A stretch of 42,763 bases of DNA from Winslowiella iniecta (GCF_001267535.1 NZ_JRXE01000008.1:1-42763); one strand, 5' to 3'. Positions 16,393 through 25,477 are shown, numbered from the stretch's first letter. Notes: generated by a model from the sequence alone, not told the origin. Numbers and translations are program-made.

Positions 16393-17471
16393 CAGAGTAC
16401 CTTTTTGATAATAGTGACCGCGCGGTATTGCCCCAGTGCATCACCGGCTTCGGTGATGGTTAAGCCTTTTTCCCGCGCCAGATACACCAGTAATGCCACG
16501 TCAGGATCGTCAACCGAGCGGACGAAGACATGATCCGGCACCCGCCGAAGTACCGCGCGTGTCGCTTCGGCAATTCCCGGTTTAATTCGGTTGATACTGG
16601 AGATAGTGAATTTCTCAGCCAGTTCACCGATCACCTGTTCACTTTTGCGCTTCAGATGCGCTTTTTGCGCCGGATCCCAGTCACATGCCGGGATGGTGTT
16701 TATAGTCAGGGTATTGCGGTATGCGGCAACGGTGTCGACCAGTTGACGGCTACACTCAAATTGCGCAAGGTGATCGCATTTAACACAGCCATGCAGCCCG
16801 GTTTCTGACCAGATAGACCGGGAGATCATGCCTGAAACCGGGGCACCCATAATACCAAAGGGGATCAGCCAGTCATCATCACTGGCGGCCAGCCATGAAC
16901 GGCCACAAGGATCGGCGAGCACGACCAGTCGGGGCTGAGCAGGATAGCCAGCACGATGCTTCAGCGAACGCATCAGCTCACCGGTGATCGCGCCTTTGCC
17001 GGTCCAGCCATCAACAAAAACAATCCCTTCCGTGCCATGCCGCGCCTCAATCCACGCCAGTGCCACGCTGTCGATACCGCGGTCGCGGATAACACTGATG
17101 CCATAGTGATAAGACTCTTTCCCCATCGCACGCAGCGTTTGTTGCAGCATGACGCCCAGCGGTACACCGGCGCGCACCAGGCTGGTCAGCACCACTGGCG
17201 TGTGCGGGAAGCGTTCAATTAGCGCTTTCGCCAGCATGGTGACTTCTCTGGCCAGACGACCCGCGCCCTGGTCCAGTGCCTGAGAAAACAGATCCAGATG
17301 CCAGGCAGTCGGCTCCGGCTCCTGACTGAGCATATCTGAATAATGACGGGCACCGGACTGAATAAGCTGCTCTTTTTGTTCAACCGGTGTCATTTCAATC
17401 TCGACCGGTTGCAGCAGAAAGTGCACATCCTGCGGCTGATAAGAGCCAGAAAAAGGGATAAAGTCCTGCAT
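16392..17471 (-). CDS. PRTase with C-terminal Pelota-like domain (StiP family)
   Basis: Two-domain protein, 359 residues, often labelled 'cysteine protease StiP family'. Residues about 30-270 form a phosphoribosyltransferase-like domain with the phosphate loop IVFVDGWTGKGAITGEL and nearby SLVRAGVPLGVML. CGRSWLAASDDDWLIPFG and CVKCDHLAQFECSRQL bring conserved Cys residues. The last 80 residues (ATRAVLRRVPDHVFVRSVDD to the end) are a Pelota-type RNA-binding fold. The family is a steady member of Ter metabolite operons. Transfer of phosphoribosyl or its reverse is the likely chemistry; the acceptor is unknown. GGAG nine bases before the ATG supports the start. The protease name comes from an early inference and is not supported by what I see. 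Confidence 0.87.
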   Translation of the reverse strand: MQDFIPFSGSYQPQDVHFLLQPVEIEMTPVEQKEQLIQSGARHYSDMLSQEPEPTAWHLDLFSQALDQGAGRLAREVTMLAKALIERFPHTPVVLTSLVRAGVPLGVMLQQTLRAMGKESYHYGISVIRDRGIDSVALAWIEARHGTEGIVFVDGWTGKGAITGELMRSLKHRAGYPAQPRLVVLADPCGRSWLAASDDDWLIPFGIMGAPVSGMISRSIWSETGLHGCVKCDHLAQFECSRQLVDTVAAYRNTLTINTIPACDWDPAQKAHLKRKSEQVIGELAEKFTISSINRIKPGIAEATRAVLRRVPDHVFVRSVDDPDVALLVYLAREKGLTITEAGDALGQYRAVTIIKKVL

Positions 17472-17472
17472 A

Positions 17473-18246
17473 TCAAGGTTCTCCGAAAAGGGTACGACTT
17501 ATCTTCTCAGCAAACTGGCTCTGACGCGGTAGGCCATACCAGGTACAGAGCTTCATAAAACGGTGATCGCTCAGGCTGTCACCGAGGCCAATAACCGGGA
17601 ATACGCCGCGCTCATTTCGCAGTTTTTCCAGCAGGAAACTGACCGCCAGCCCTTTCTCTACCACCACCGGCAACCAGGCAACATTATTGCTGTTGCGATG
17701 ATTGTAAAAGCCCGCGGTGGGAAACAGCTTTTCAATCTCATCAGCGATGGCATACAGCTCATCGAGACGGGTGCTGTCGCAATGCTTCATCACCAGATAA
17801 ACCGGAGTGTCGCCATATTCGTAATTAATCCGCGCCCAGCCATCAATGTTACGCGCCGCCATTAACTCGGTAATGGCCTGTTGCATCGCCAGCAGCCTGT
17901 CGGCATAGGGTTTCAACGCCGCCAGCATCATGGCTTGCCACTCTGGGTCAGGCTGCCCCTGCGAATCAATGATCACCGCGCCGTGAGTGGTCACCGCCCA
18001 GGAGTGAAACGGAATCTGCACCCGACTGATCTCTTCCGTGCCTCTGGCGGTAACCGGAATCAACTCGCCATGTTCCAGCATCCAGTCGACCAGCATTGCC
18101 TGCTCTTCAGTCATAAAACTGCGCGGTTGCAGACTGCGATCGAGGGCACCGGTACGGAAAGGTTCAAGGTCAAGTTCGTCAACCATCTTGCGGCGGGTCT
18201 GAAACAGAGTATCGTCCAGATCTGAAAAAATAACCGGCTTACTCAT
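17473..18246 (-). CDS. HAD-family phosphatase of the Ter metabolite operon
   Basis: Haloacid dehalogenase-superfamily hydrolase, 257 residues from the ATG at 18246. Motif I is FSDLDDTLFQTRRK with the two catalytic Asp near residues 9 and 11. A central cap domain follows, and motif IV VIGLGDSLSDHRFMK binds Mg. The cap and length fit the Cof/sucrose-phosphatase-like subgroup. It likely dephosphorylates a sugar- or nucleotide-like intermediate of the pathway. GAGGTT seven bases upstream supports 18246 rather than the further upstream ATG at 18261. The ATG overlaps the stop of the PRTase-TRSP gene by eight bases, which implies coupled translation. Confidence 0.88.
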   Translation of the reverse strand: MSKPVIFSDLDDTLFQTRRKMVDELDLEPFRTGALDRSLQPRSFMTEEQAMLVDWMLEHGELIPVTARGTEEISRVQIPFHSWAVTTHGAVIIDSQGQPDPEWQAMMLAALKPYADRLLAMQQAITELMAARNIDGWARINYEYGDTPVYLVMKHCDSTRLDELYAIADEIEKLFPTAGFYNHRNSNNVAWLPVVVEKGLAVSFLLEKLRNERGVFPVIGLGDSLSDHRFMKLCTWYGLPRQSQFAEKISRTLFGEP

Positions 18247-19381
18247 AGCAAATAACCTCAACGCGGGGAGCCACTTTTCTCAGGGCTTTGATTAGAAGGG
18301 GATCGACACTGGCAGCCGGCGTTTCGGTACACAGTAAAATGCGATCAAACTGCTGATGAGCCACGTTATAGACAAAATTCGCAATTCCCAGCCCATAGTT
18401 ATCGGTAAAGGCAATCGCCGACTGAATGGCGAAACCCGTCGCAATCGGTGAGCGGGTAGTGGAACTGTATCTGACTTCTGCACCGAGTTTCTCCAGCCGT
18501 TCCGCCAGCATAAACGGTTCAAAGACGAACTCGCCGCTGCCGAGCACCAGAATCTTTTCTCCCGCCTGTGGTTGAATATCTGTGCCAAGATCCGCCGCTG
18601 GCTGGGCCATTCCCAGTCGACCCCAGCTCTGCTTACCGGTGATCGCCACGCTGCCGCTGGAACTCACATTGACATCGGGCATGACAGGTACCGGAGCATG
18701 CGGATTTTGCTGCCAGTGCCAGTCCCCTTGCACCAGCGATACGTTATGCACGGGCAACGGACTGCGCTGTGCAACGGCATCACCGCTCCAGTCAGTCAGG
18801 GTGACGGTGATCACCTGAGTGATATGCTGCAATCCACCCTCATTCCTCAGCGCATCGAGCAGATTGATGAAGGTATTGCCGGTGGTGGCTTCATCATCAA
18901 TCAGCACCAGAGTACGCGCCTCCAGTACCCGGCGACGCAACTCGGCATCAGCAGGCAGATAAAGCAGGTGATCGGTGGCGTGACTGTGATTTTCTTTAAA
19001 CTCGCACAGCAACTCACCGTCTACCGGGTGACGGGTCGAGGTGAGATAGACGGACTCAGCAACCTGCTGGCGCATTTCATCAAATACCCCGGCACCGAGG
19101 CCGACGGCGGTTTCCGCCATACCGATAAACAGCACCGGCCCTTGCGGCACTGCGGGGAACTGTTCGGCCAGCTGACGATACACTGCGCGCATTACGCCAG
19201 GGCTGACCGGAATATGCCGGCCAAGCACTTTACTGACAAACAGAAAGGCGCGCTTGGGATTGCGTCTTTCCGCAATATCGAACAGCTTATCAAGTGCAAC
19301 CATGCCGCCGCGCGGCATTACGCTCAGCGTGCCGCAGGAGAGCGTCCGGCAATAAGGCACCGGGTCGTGGAGTGGATTCAA
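18239..19381 (-). CDS. PRTase-TRSP domain protein of the Ter metabolite operon
   Basis: Two-domain protein, 380 residues. The N-terminal phosphoribosyltransferase domain has the PRPP-binding loop LVLIDDEATTGNTFINLL and GMAETAVGLGAGVFDEM upstream of it. The C-terminal TRSP domain (about residues 270-380) begins KILVLGSGEFVFEPFMLAE and includes YSSTTRSPIATGF, the motif that gives the domain its name, TRSP. Such proteins are known almost only from Ter metabolite operons. The role, probably glycosidic-bond chemistry on a nucleoside-like compound, is inferred. It is 11 bp downstream of the ATP-grasp gene and overlaps the HAD gene, so all five genes form one operon. Confidence 0.88.
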   Translation of the reverse strand: MNPLHDPVPYCRTLSCGTLSVMPRGGMVALDKLFDIAERRNPKRAFLFVSKVLGRHIPVSPGVMRAVYRQLAEQFPAVPQGPVLFIGMAETAVGLGAGVFDEMRQQVAESVYLTSTRHPVDGELLCEFKENHSHATDHLLYLPADAELRRRVLEARTLVLIDDEATTGNTFINLLDALRNEGGLQHITQVITVTLTDWSGDAVAQRSPLPVHNVSLVQGDWHWQQNPHAPVPVMPDVNVSSSGSVAITGKQSWGRLGMAQPAADLGTDIQPQAGEKILVLGSGEFVFEPFMLAERLEKLGAEVRYSSTTRSPIATGFAIQSAIAFTDNYGLGIANFVYNVAHQQFDRILLCTETPAASVDPLLIKALRKVAPRVEVICYE

Positions 19382-19392
19382 AATGGTGATCC

Positions 19393-20448
19393 TTACTGAA
19401 TGAAATTAGGCAGCGCCGTGCTGTAGTTGATAACGTCGGTGACGGAGCGCACCGTAGCCGGTGAAAACACCCGGCTGGCCTCATCAATGATCGCCTGCGG
19501 CTCCATCAGCCCGAGTTGACGCAGCGCGAACAGGCCGGGCAGGTTGACACCGCTGAAACGGGTATAGCCAATACCGCCGGAAGGCCGCATGTTAATTTCC
19601 AGCAATACCGGTTTGCCGCTGCTGTCGTTACGCGTCTGGACATTGACCAGCCCGTCGGCCCCCATAACCTGCGCACAGGCTTTCGCCAGTTCAAACGCTT
19701 CACCGCTGTTTTCCAGATACTGCAACGCACCTTCTTTGCGGCGCGCCACCGCCGCCAGCACCGTACCGCGTTCCGCCAGAATATCAACTGAGTATTCGGG
19801 GCCGGGTAAGTACGGCATCAGCACCAGCGGTTCAAAGCTGTCGGACTCTTCCAGCGCATTCAGATACAGACCGGCATTAACCTTACGGTTTTCCGGATGC
19901 GTGAACGTCGCCATTGGCGAGACGCTGTCATCAAAACGCCAGAATCCCATGCCATAAATACCGGTAACCGGTTTGATACACAGTGGCTCGGAAAAAGGGG
20001 ATGCGGCAATAAGCTGACGCAGTTCGGCGGCGGAGTTGACCCGAATCGACGGTACCACCGGCAAGCCATGTTTTTCCATCAGCTGAGCAAACGCCACCTT
20101 GTCATCGGCCAGTTCCAGCAGGTCAGGGCGGGTTGCCCCCGTTGCCAGCCGGACACCACAGGCTTCGATTGCTGCGCGGTGGGTTTCAAACCACAGGGCA
20201 TTGCGGCCGGTATGGATCGCCTGAATCGCGTACTTGTTAACGGTGGTAAGAATAAAATTGAGGCGCTGCTGCTCATCTGCCGGCTCCAGCAGCGCAAAAT
20301 CAGCCTGCGAGAGAATTTCATTACGTTGATGGCGATGCGAAGCAAAAACCTCAACATCGACCTGATGACTTTTACTGAATGCGGTAATGCCCTGAATAAT
20401 ATCACGCTGGGAGGACAAGCCTTCCATCAGCCAGATTCTGGTTGTCAT
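19393..20448 (-). CDS. ATP-grasp ligase of the Ter metabolite operon
   Basis: First gene of the leftward operon, 351 residues, an ATP-grasp carboxylate-amine ligase-like enzyme. An N-terminal pre-ATP-grasp Rossmann-like domain (WLMEGLSSQRDIIQGI) is followed by the ATP-grasp core: LADDKVAFAQLMEKHGLPVV, CIKPVTGIYGMGFWRFDD, YLPGPEYSVDILAERG and the metal-binding VLLEINMRPSGGIGYTRF. It probably joins an amino acid or similar amine to a carboxylate in the nucleoside-like product. It is divergent from terZ across 326 bp with two candidate TerW sites. The ATG at 20448 has a weak Shine-Dalgarno (GGAAAT). Confidence 0.88.
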   Translation of the reverse strand: MTTRIWLMEGLSSQRDIIQGITAFSKSHQVDVEVFASHRHQRNEILSQADFALLEPADEQQRLNFILTTVNKYAIQAIHTGRNALWFETHRAAIEACGVRLATGATRPDLLELADDKVAFAQLMEKHGLPVVPSIRVNSAAELRQLIAASPFSEPLCIKPVTGIYGMGFWRFDDSVSPMATFTHPENRKVNAGLYLNALEESDSFEPLVLMPYLPGPEYSVDILAERGTVLAAVARRKEGALQYLENSGEAFELAKACAQVMGADGLVNVQTRNDSSGKPVLLEINMRPSGGIGYTRFSGVNLPGLFALRQLGLMEPQAIIDEASRVFSPATVRSVTDVINYSTALPNFIQ

Positions 20449-20523
20449 TTCTGATTATTTCCGTCGTGGGCCTGGTGAAGCAGCGAATAGTGACGAGTGT
20501 ATGTAGAGCAAATAACCATGTCA

Positions 20524-20538
20524 ATCATAATATGATTT
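20524..20538. promoter_or_regulatory. Candidate TerW operator, metabolite-operon side
   Basis: ATCATAATATGATTT, whose core ATCAT-AAT-ATGAT is a perfect inverted repeat. It differs at one base from the copy at 20694-20708. It lies 76 bp from the ATP-grasp start and covers a possible minus-strand -10 (TATTAT, 20532-20527). Confidence 0.55.
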
Positions 20539-20693
20539 ATGATTACCTGAATAAATTTAATGATAATAATAATTAAATATCACGATTTTTCTTTATTTTT
20601 AGCATAAATAAACCGGTATAAAAATCAATTAATTCAATCATCTATACACAAAGCATACAAACCTCATCAAAAATAGACTTGTTCATGTACTTC

Positions 20694-20708
20694 ATCATGA
20701 TATGATTT
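20694..20708. promoter_or_regulatory. Candidate TerW operator over the terZ promoter
   Basis: ATCATGATATGATTT, core ATCAT-GAT-ATGAT. It is the second copy of the 15-bp site, 170 bp from the first. It overlaps a -10-like TATGAT (20701-20706), which has TTGTTC (20679-20684) 16 bp upstream as a weak -35. The terZ start is 67 bp further on. Confidence 0.6.
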
Positions 20709-20774
20709 TCATCTCATGGATTATGGTGTAAAGAACGATACTTTTTTCAATACCACTTTGAAGGATATATGACA

Positions 20775-21359
20775 ATGGTTTCATTAACCAAGAACCAGAC
20801 AGTATCACTCAGCAAACAATCTTCTGCGCTCAACAAACTGCACTTTGGCTTAGGCTGGGATCCGATCAAAAAGAAAGGGTTTATGGGTAAGCTGTTCGGC
20901 GGCGGCAGTGATTCAATTGATCTTGATGCTGGCTGCGTATTGCTGGACAAGTCAGGCAATCAAATTGATACCATCTGGTTCCGTAAGCTGAAGTCCTCCT
21001 GCGGTGCTGTCATTCATAGTGGCGACAACCTGACCGGTGAAGGCGACGGTGATGACGAAGTGATTAACGTCGAGCTGACACGTCTGGCCCCGCAGGTCGA
21101 GTATCTGGCTTTCACGGTTAACAGTTTCCGTGGTCAGACGTTTAATGACGTTGAAAATGCCTTTTGCCGCGTTGTTGATCAATCCGGTAAAGAGCTGGCG
21201 CGTTATCAGCTGGCGGAGCAGGGTGCCCATACCGGTATCGTGATCGCAGCTTTACAACGTAATAACGGCCAGTGGGATTTCACTGCCCTTGGCAAAGCCT
21301 GTAGCGGTCGTACTATCGACGATATGCACAGCGACATCGTTGCCGCAGTGGTGCGCTAA
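20775..21359 (+). CDS. terZ: Tellurium resistance protein TerZ
   Basis: First gene of the terZABCDE operon, 194 residues from the ATG at 20775 (plasmid TerZ has 193). A TerD-family beta-sandwich that binds calcium: IDLDAGCVLLD and [19 protein letters not shown] carry the acidic ligands. Compared with TerD and TerE it has an extra Gly-rich loop (KKKGFMGKLFGGGSDS). Ter proteins give resistance to tellurite, phage and colicins through an unknown membrane-linked mechanism. An ATG two codons earlier (20769) sits too close to the AAGGA site, so 20775 is preferred. The stop overlaps the terA start (TAATG). Confidence 0.95.
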   Translation: MVSLTKNQTVSLSKQSSALNKLHFGLGWDPIKKKGFMGKLFGGGSDSIDLDAGCVLLDKSGNQIDTIWFRKLKSSCGAVIHSGDNLTGEGDGDDEVINVELTRLAPQVEYLAFTVNSFRGQTFNDVENAFCRVVDQSGKELARYQLAEQGAHTGIVIAALQRNNGQWDFTALGKACSGRTIDDMHSDIVAAVVR

Positions 21360-22516
21360 TGAATATGACGCCGGGGGGCAATGCCCCCGTTTCATCCGGT
21401 CCGCTGACCGTACGCGTGCTGTCGGGTGCGCAGGTTGATGCCTCCGCTTTCCGCCTGTTTGCCAGCGGTAAGGTTAACGGGGATGCGGATATGGTGTTTT
21501 ATGGTCAACCGGCAAACGATGACCGTACCATCAGCCTCACCACGGAAGGCCACAACTCGGCCTTTGCCGTGGATCTCAGCCGCCTGCGCCCGGACGTGCA
21601 AAAAGTGGCGTTCACCGTGACCTGCGACGGCAATCAGACCGTTGCAGGTCTGCAACGGCTGGCGATACAGATTGAATCCGGTAATGATGTTCTGCTGAAT
21701 GGCATCGTTGAGCTACCGGGTCGCCAGGAAGCTGCGCTGATCCTCGGTGAGTTCTATCGTCGCAATAACGACTGGAAGTTCCGCTTTGTGGCGCAGGGTT
21801 TCAACGGTGGCCTTAAGCCGCTGGCCGAACATTTTGGTGTTGATATCGCTGACTCACCCGCGCCATCCGCCGCGCCGTCACCGACACCAGCCCCCGCTGC
21901 GCAAAAAATCAACCTGAGTAAAGTCTCACTGACCAAAGAAAAGCCGGCGATCAGCCTGACCAAACGCGACAACTTTGGCGAAATTCGCATCAACCTTAAC
22001 TGGCAGCGGGGTAATACCCAGCAGGGCGGACTGCGCTCGCTGTTCGGTAGCAATAAAGGGATTGATCTCGATCTTGGTGCTTTTGTTGAGCTGAACGACG
22101 GTTCCAAAGGCGTTATTCAGGCATTAGGCAATAACTTTGGCCGCCTGAACAGTGAACCTTTTGTTGAATTGCAGGGTGATGACCGCACCGGTGAAGTCAC
22201 CAGTGGCGAGTGGTTACATATTAATGGTCGCGAGTGGAAACACATTCGCGAAGTGCTGGTTTATGCCTTTATTTATGAAGGTGTCGCCAGCTGGGATAAG
22301 ACCGATGGTGTGGTCACTATCCATATGCCGGATCAGCCACCGATTGAAACGCGAATGACCGAAGGACAGGACCGCCGCAATCTGTGTGCTATCGCCCGAC
22401 TGGTTAACGAAAACGGCAATATTAAAGTCGAACGTATCAACCAGTTCTTTAATGGCCATGCCGAGATGGATCAAGCCTTCGGCTGGGGATTCCGCTGGAA
22501 AGCGGGTTCCAAGTAA
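21359..22516 (+). CDS. terA: Tellurium resistance protein TerA
   Basis: 385-residue protein with two parts. Residues about 10-165 are a degenerate TerD-type domain (ASGKVNGDADMVFYG, FRLFASGK, EFYRRNNDWKFRFVAQGFNG) that lacks the dense [13 protein letters not shown] calcium motif. A Pro/Ala-rich linker (about 165-182) leads to a second domain with IDLDLGAFVEL and LQGDDRTGEV. TerA is a regular partner in ter operons and may be a scaffold or ion-binding part of the complex. It is coupled to terZ by a one-base overlap and followed 21 bp later by terB. Confidence 0.95.
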   Translation: MNMTPGGNAPVSSGPLTVRVLSGAQVDASAFRLFASGKVNGDADMVFYGQPANDDRTISLTTEGHNSAFAVDLSRLRPDVQKVAFTVTCDGNQTVAGLQRLAIQIESGNDVLLNGIVELPGRQEAALILGEFYRRNNDWKFRFVAQGFNGGLKPLAEHFGVDIADSPAPSAAPSPTPAPAAQKINLSKVSLTKEKPAISLTKRDNFGEIRINLNWQRGNTQQGGLRSLFGSNKGIDLDLGAFVELNDGSKGVIQALGNNFGRLNSEPFVELQGDDRTGEVTSGEWLHINGREWKHIREVLVYAFIYEGVASWDKTDGVVTIHMPDQPPIETRMTEGQDRRNLCAIARLVNENGNIKVERINQFFNGHAEMDQAFGWGFRWKAGSK

Positions 22517-22537
22517 TGACTGACAGAGGATTTCACC

Positions 22538-22993
22538 ATGAGTTTTTTTAATAAGGTTAAAGGGGCATTTACCTCCAGCCGCGAAGAGCTGACCCGCCAG
22601 GTTAGCCGCTATAAAAACAAAAAGTTTATGCAGGGTACGGTGGCGGTTTGCGCGCGTATTGCGGTCTCCAGTGATGGCGTCAGCGCGGAAGAAAAGCAAA
22701 AAATGATCGGCTTTCTGCGTTCATCTGAAGAGTTAAAAGTGTTTGAAACCAACGAGGTGATTGAATTCTTCAACAAACTTGTCACCAGCTTTGATTTTGA
22801 CATTGAAATCGGTAAGGGCGAGACCATGAAGTACATTCTTGCCCTTAAAGATCAACCTGAAGCGGCACAGCTTGCTGTCAGGGTAGGTATCGCAGTAGCG
22901 AAAAGTGATGGTAACTTCGACCCGGATGAACAAAAAGCCGCGCGCGAAATCGCTATTGCTCTGGGTTTTGAACCGGCTGAATTCGGCCTTTGA
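22538..22993 (+). CDS. terB: Tellurium resistance protein TerB
   Basis: 151-residue, all-helical cytoplasmic protein of the TerB/DjlA-N fold. Two helical halves carry acidic metal-binding positions: ISSDGVSAEEKQK region (VSSDGVSAEE) and AKSDGNFDPDEQKAARE. TerB binds metal and, by established work, contacts TerC at the membrane to link the soluble Ter proteins to it. The ATG at 22538 follows GAGGAT. The length matches the usual TerB. Confidence 0.96.
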   Translation: MSFFNKVKGAFTSSREELTRQVSRYKNKKFMQGTVAVCARIAVSSDGVSAEEKQKMIGFLRSSEELKVFETNEVIEFFNKLVTSFDFDIEIGKGETMKYILALKDQPEAAQLAVRVGIAVAKSDGNFDPDEQKAAREIAIALGFEPAEFGL

Positions 22994-23015
22994 TGTAATA
23001 TCCTAAGGGTTAACT

Positions 23016-24059
23016 ATGGTATCCACGCATATCGGCTTTCCGACTGAAACCGTCATCGTCTTCGTTGCTTTGGCTGTCGGAGCCATCTTTATCGATCTGT
23101 TTATGCACCGCGGTGATAAGCCGATTTCACTGAAAAGTGCGGCATTGTGGTCACTGTTCTGGGTGGTCGTGGCGATGGCTTTCGCCGGATTCCTCTATAT
23201 TCACCACGGTGCCGAGGTGGCAAGCCTGTTTGTTACCGGTTACGCGCTGGAAAAAGTCCTGTCGGTCGATAACCTGTTCGTTATGATGGCCATCTTCTCG
23301 TGGTTTGCCGTGCCGGATCGCTATCGTCACCGCGTGCTCTACTGGGGAATTATCGGGGCCATCGTCTTCAGGGGCATCTTTGTCGCGATTGGTACCGGGC
23401 TGCTGAGCCTTGGTCCTTACGTTGAGATCGTCTTTGCGCTGATCGTGGCCTGGACTGCGGTAATGATGCTGAAAAGCGGCGACGACAGTGATGAAATCGA
23501 GGATTACTCCCAGCATCTGGCTTACCGTATGGTGAAACGTTTCTTCCCTATCTGGCCAAAACTGAAAGGCAATGCCTTCCTGTTAAACCAGAAAGAAGTG
23601 GACGAAGAGCTGGCAAAACCGGAAAACAAAGACGTGGCCGTAGGTCGTGGTACCAAAGCAGCGCTGTATGCAACGCCACTGATGCTGTGTGTGGCGGTGG
23701 TCGAATTATCCGATGTGATGTTCGCCTTTGACTCGGTTCCGGCAATTATCGCCGTCAGCCGTGAACCCCTGATTGTATACAGTGCGATGATGTTCGCTAT
23801 CCTCGGTCTGCGAACCCTTTACTTCGTGCTGGAAGCGCTGAAACAGTACCTGGTTCACCTGGAGAAAGCGGTTATCGTGCTGCTGTTCTTTATCGCGGTG
23901 AAACTGGGACTTAATGCCACCGATCATATCTGGCATCATGGCTACAGCATTTCAGCAACAGCGAGTCTGTTTGTCGTTCTCGGCGTGCTGGCCGTGGGGA
24001 TTATCGTAAGTGTGATGTTCCCCGGTAAAGCCGATGCCGAAGAGAAGAAAGAGAACTAA
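23016..24059 (+). CDS. terC: Integral membrane protein TerC
   Basis: 347-residue inner-membrane protein of the TerC family, with about nine hydrophobic segments. The family hallmarks EKVLSVDNLFVMMAIFSWF and VVELSDVMFAFDSVPAIIA are present; each carries Asp residues within the membrane that are thought to handle divalent metals. A hydrophilic loop (about residues 150-210) and a charged tail (KADAEEKKEN) face the cytoplasm. TerC is the essential membrane part of the Ter complex and pairs with TerB, encoded 22 bp upstream. Related TerC/Alx proteins export manganese. Confidence 0.97.
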   Translation: MVSTHIGFPTETVIVFVALAVGAIFIDLFMHRGDKPISLKSAALWSLFWVVVAMAFAGFLYIHHGAEVASLFVTGYALEKVLSVDNLFVMMAIFSWFAVPDRYRHRVLYWGIIGAIVFRGIFVAIGTGLLSLGPYVEIVFALIVAWTAVMMLKSGDDSDEIEDYSQHLAYRMVKRFFPIWPKLKGNAFLLNQKEVDEELAKPENKDVAVGRGTKAALYATPLMLCVAVVELSDVMFAFDSVPAIIAVSREPLIVYSAMMFAILGLRTLYFVLEALKQYLVHLEKAVIVLLFFIAVKLGLNATDHIWHHGYSISATASLFVVLGVLAVGIIVSVMFPGKADAEEKKEN

Positions 24060-24110
24060 TCTCTTTTCTGACAATGCATTTGAACAATCTTTAAATAAGA
24101 GGTAATCACA

Positions 24111-24689
24111 ATGAGCGTTTCTCTATCCAAAGGCGGTAATGTTTCCCTGAGCAAAGCGGCTCCAACCATGAAAAATGTTCTGGTTGGCCTCGGCTGGGAT
24201 GCACGTTCTACCGATGGTCAGGATTTTGACCTGGACGCGTCTGCTTTCCTGCTGTCGGCAAGCGGTAAAGTTCGCGGTGATGCAGACTTCATTTTCTATA
24301 ATAACCTGACCTCTGCTGAAGGTTCTGTTACCCACACTGGCGATAACCGTACCGGTGAAGGCGATGGCGATGACGAATCACTGAAAATCAAACTGGATCT
24401 GATTCCGGCTGACGTCGACAAAATCGTTTTCGTGGTCACTATCCATGATGCACAGTCACGCCGTCAGAGCTTTGGCCAGGTATCGGGTGCGTTTATCCGC
24501 CTGGTTAATGACGACAACAAAACTGAAGTTGCCCGTTATGACCTGACCGAAGATGCTTCAACCGAAACCGCTATGTTGTTTGGTGAACTGTATCGCCATA
24601 ACACCGAATGGAAATTCCGTGCGGTAGGCCAGGGTTATGCCGGTGGTCTGGGTTCCGTTTGTGCGCAGTACGGCATCAACGCATCCTGA
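24111..24689 (+). CDS. terD: Tellurium resistance protein TerD
   Basis: 192-residue calcium-binding TerD protein. [17 protein letters not shown] opens the domain, followed by [21 protein letters not shown] and [19 protein letters not shown], which carry the two calcium sites. [20 protein letters not shown] is the conserved C-terminal segment. It is about 65 percent like TerE by eye, so the pair arose by tandem duplication. AAGAGG nine bases upstream supports the start. It is one of the essential genes of the operon in plasmid systems. Confidence 0.97.
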   Translation: MSVSLSKGGNVSLSKAAPTMKNVLVGLGWDARSTDGQDFDLDASAFLLSASGKVRGDADFIFYNNLTSAEGSVTHTGDNRTGEGDGDDESLKIKLDLIPADVDKIVFVVTIHDAQSRRQSFGQVSGAFIRLVNDDNKTEVARYDLTEDASTETAMLFGELYRHNTEWKFRAVGQGYAGGLGSVCAQYGINAS

Positions 24690-24764
24690 TAGCAGCAGCA
24701 CAAGATCGCAATACGGGCAGTGTCGCACTGCCCGAATCCCATCAATATAAGCAGGAGCTTTAAA

Positions 24765-25340
24765 ATGGCAGTTTCTCTGGTTAAAGGCGGTAACGTATCC
24801 CTCACTAAAGAAGCACCAACCATGAATATCGCCATGGCGGGTCTGGGCTGGGATGCACGTGTCACCGACGGTCAGGCGTTCGATCTCGACGCGTCCGTTT
24901 TTATGGTGGGTGAAGATGGTAAAGTGCTGAACGACAGCAGCTTTATCTTCTTCAATAACAAACTGAGCAGCTGTGGTTCTGTTGAGCACCAGGGCGACAA
25001 CCGCACCGGTGAAGGTGATGGCGATGATGAGCAGGTTAAAATTGACCTGACCAAAGTGCCGGCGGAAGTGAAGAAACTGGTTTTCTCCGTCACCATTTAT
25101 GATGCAGAAGCGCGTAAGCAGAACTTCGGCATGGTCAGCAACAGCTATATGCGTATCTATAACAATGACAACGGTGCGGAAATCGCTCGCTTCGACCTGT
25201 CTGAAGATGCCTCCACTGAAACCGCGATGGTATTCGGTGAACTGTATCGCCACGGTTCTGAGTGGAAATTCAAAGCCGTTGGTCAGGGCTTTGCCGGTGG
25301 TCTGTCGGCGCTGGCTTCTCAGCATGGCGTTAATGTCTGA
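24765..25340 (+). CDS. terE: Tellurium resistance protein TerE
   Basis: 191-residue paralogue of TerD with the same calcium-binding layout: [21 protein letters not shown] and [19 protein letters not shown]. The start is the ATG at 24765 ([10 protein letters not shown]) after GCAGGAG; the frame is open upstream to 24720 but has no support there. A strong terminator follows 18 bases after the stop and probably ends the main ter transcript. Confidence 0.97.
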   Translation: MAVSLVKGGNVSLTKEAPTMNIAMAGLGWDARVTDGQAFDLDASVFMVGEDGKVLNDSSFIFFNNKLSSCGSVEHQGDNRTGEGDGDDEQVKIDLTKVPAEVKKLVFSVTIYDAEARKQNFGMVSNSYMRIYNNDNGAEIARFDLSEDASTETAMVFGELYRHGSEWKFKAVGQGFAGGLSALASQHGVNV

Positions 25341-25357
25341 TACTCGCTGCAAATATC

Positions 25358-25384
25358 AAACCCCGGCCTGACCGGGGTTTTTTA
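25358..25384 (+). terminator. Rho-independent terminator between terE and terF
   Basis: AAACCCCGG, loop CCTGA, CCGGGGTTT and six more T residues. It lies 18 bases after terE and 94 bases before terF, so terF is expected to depend on read-through or its own promoter. Confidence 0.9.
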
Positions 25385-25477
25385 TTGCCGTAATTTATAA
25401 CATACTGTTTCCCGTCAAAATCTATCCTCAAAATAAAAAATCCCGGACAGATAATTGAGCAACAGGAGGCACTAACA

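Noticed and set aside
16392-17471. StiP gene as a true cysteine protease
   Set aside because: The visible motifs are a phosphoribosyltransferase loop and a Pelota-like domain; no convincing Cys-His protease pair is seen.
18572-19399. 275-codon open frame opposite the PRTase-TRSP gene
   Set aside because: It is an antisense shadow of a gene with clear motifs, and its text does not resemble a protein family.
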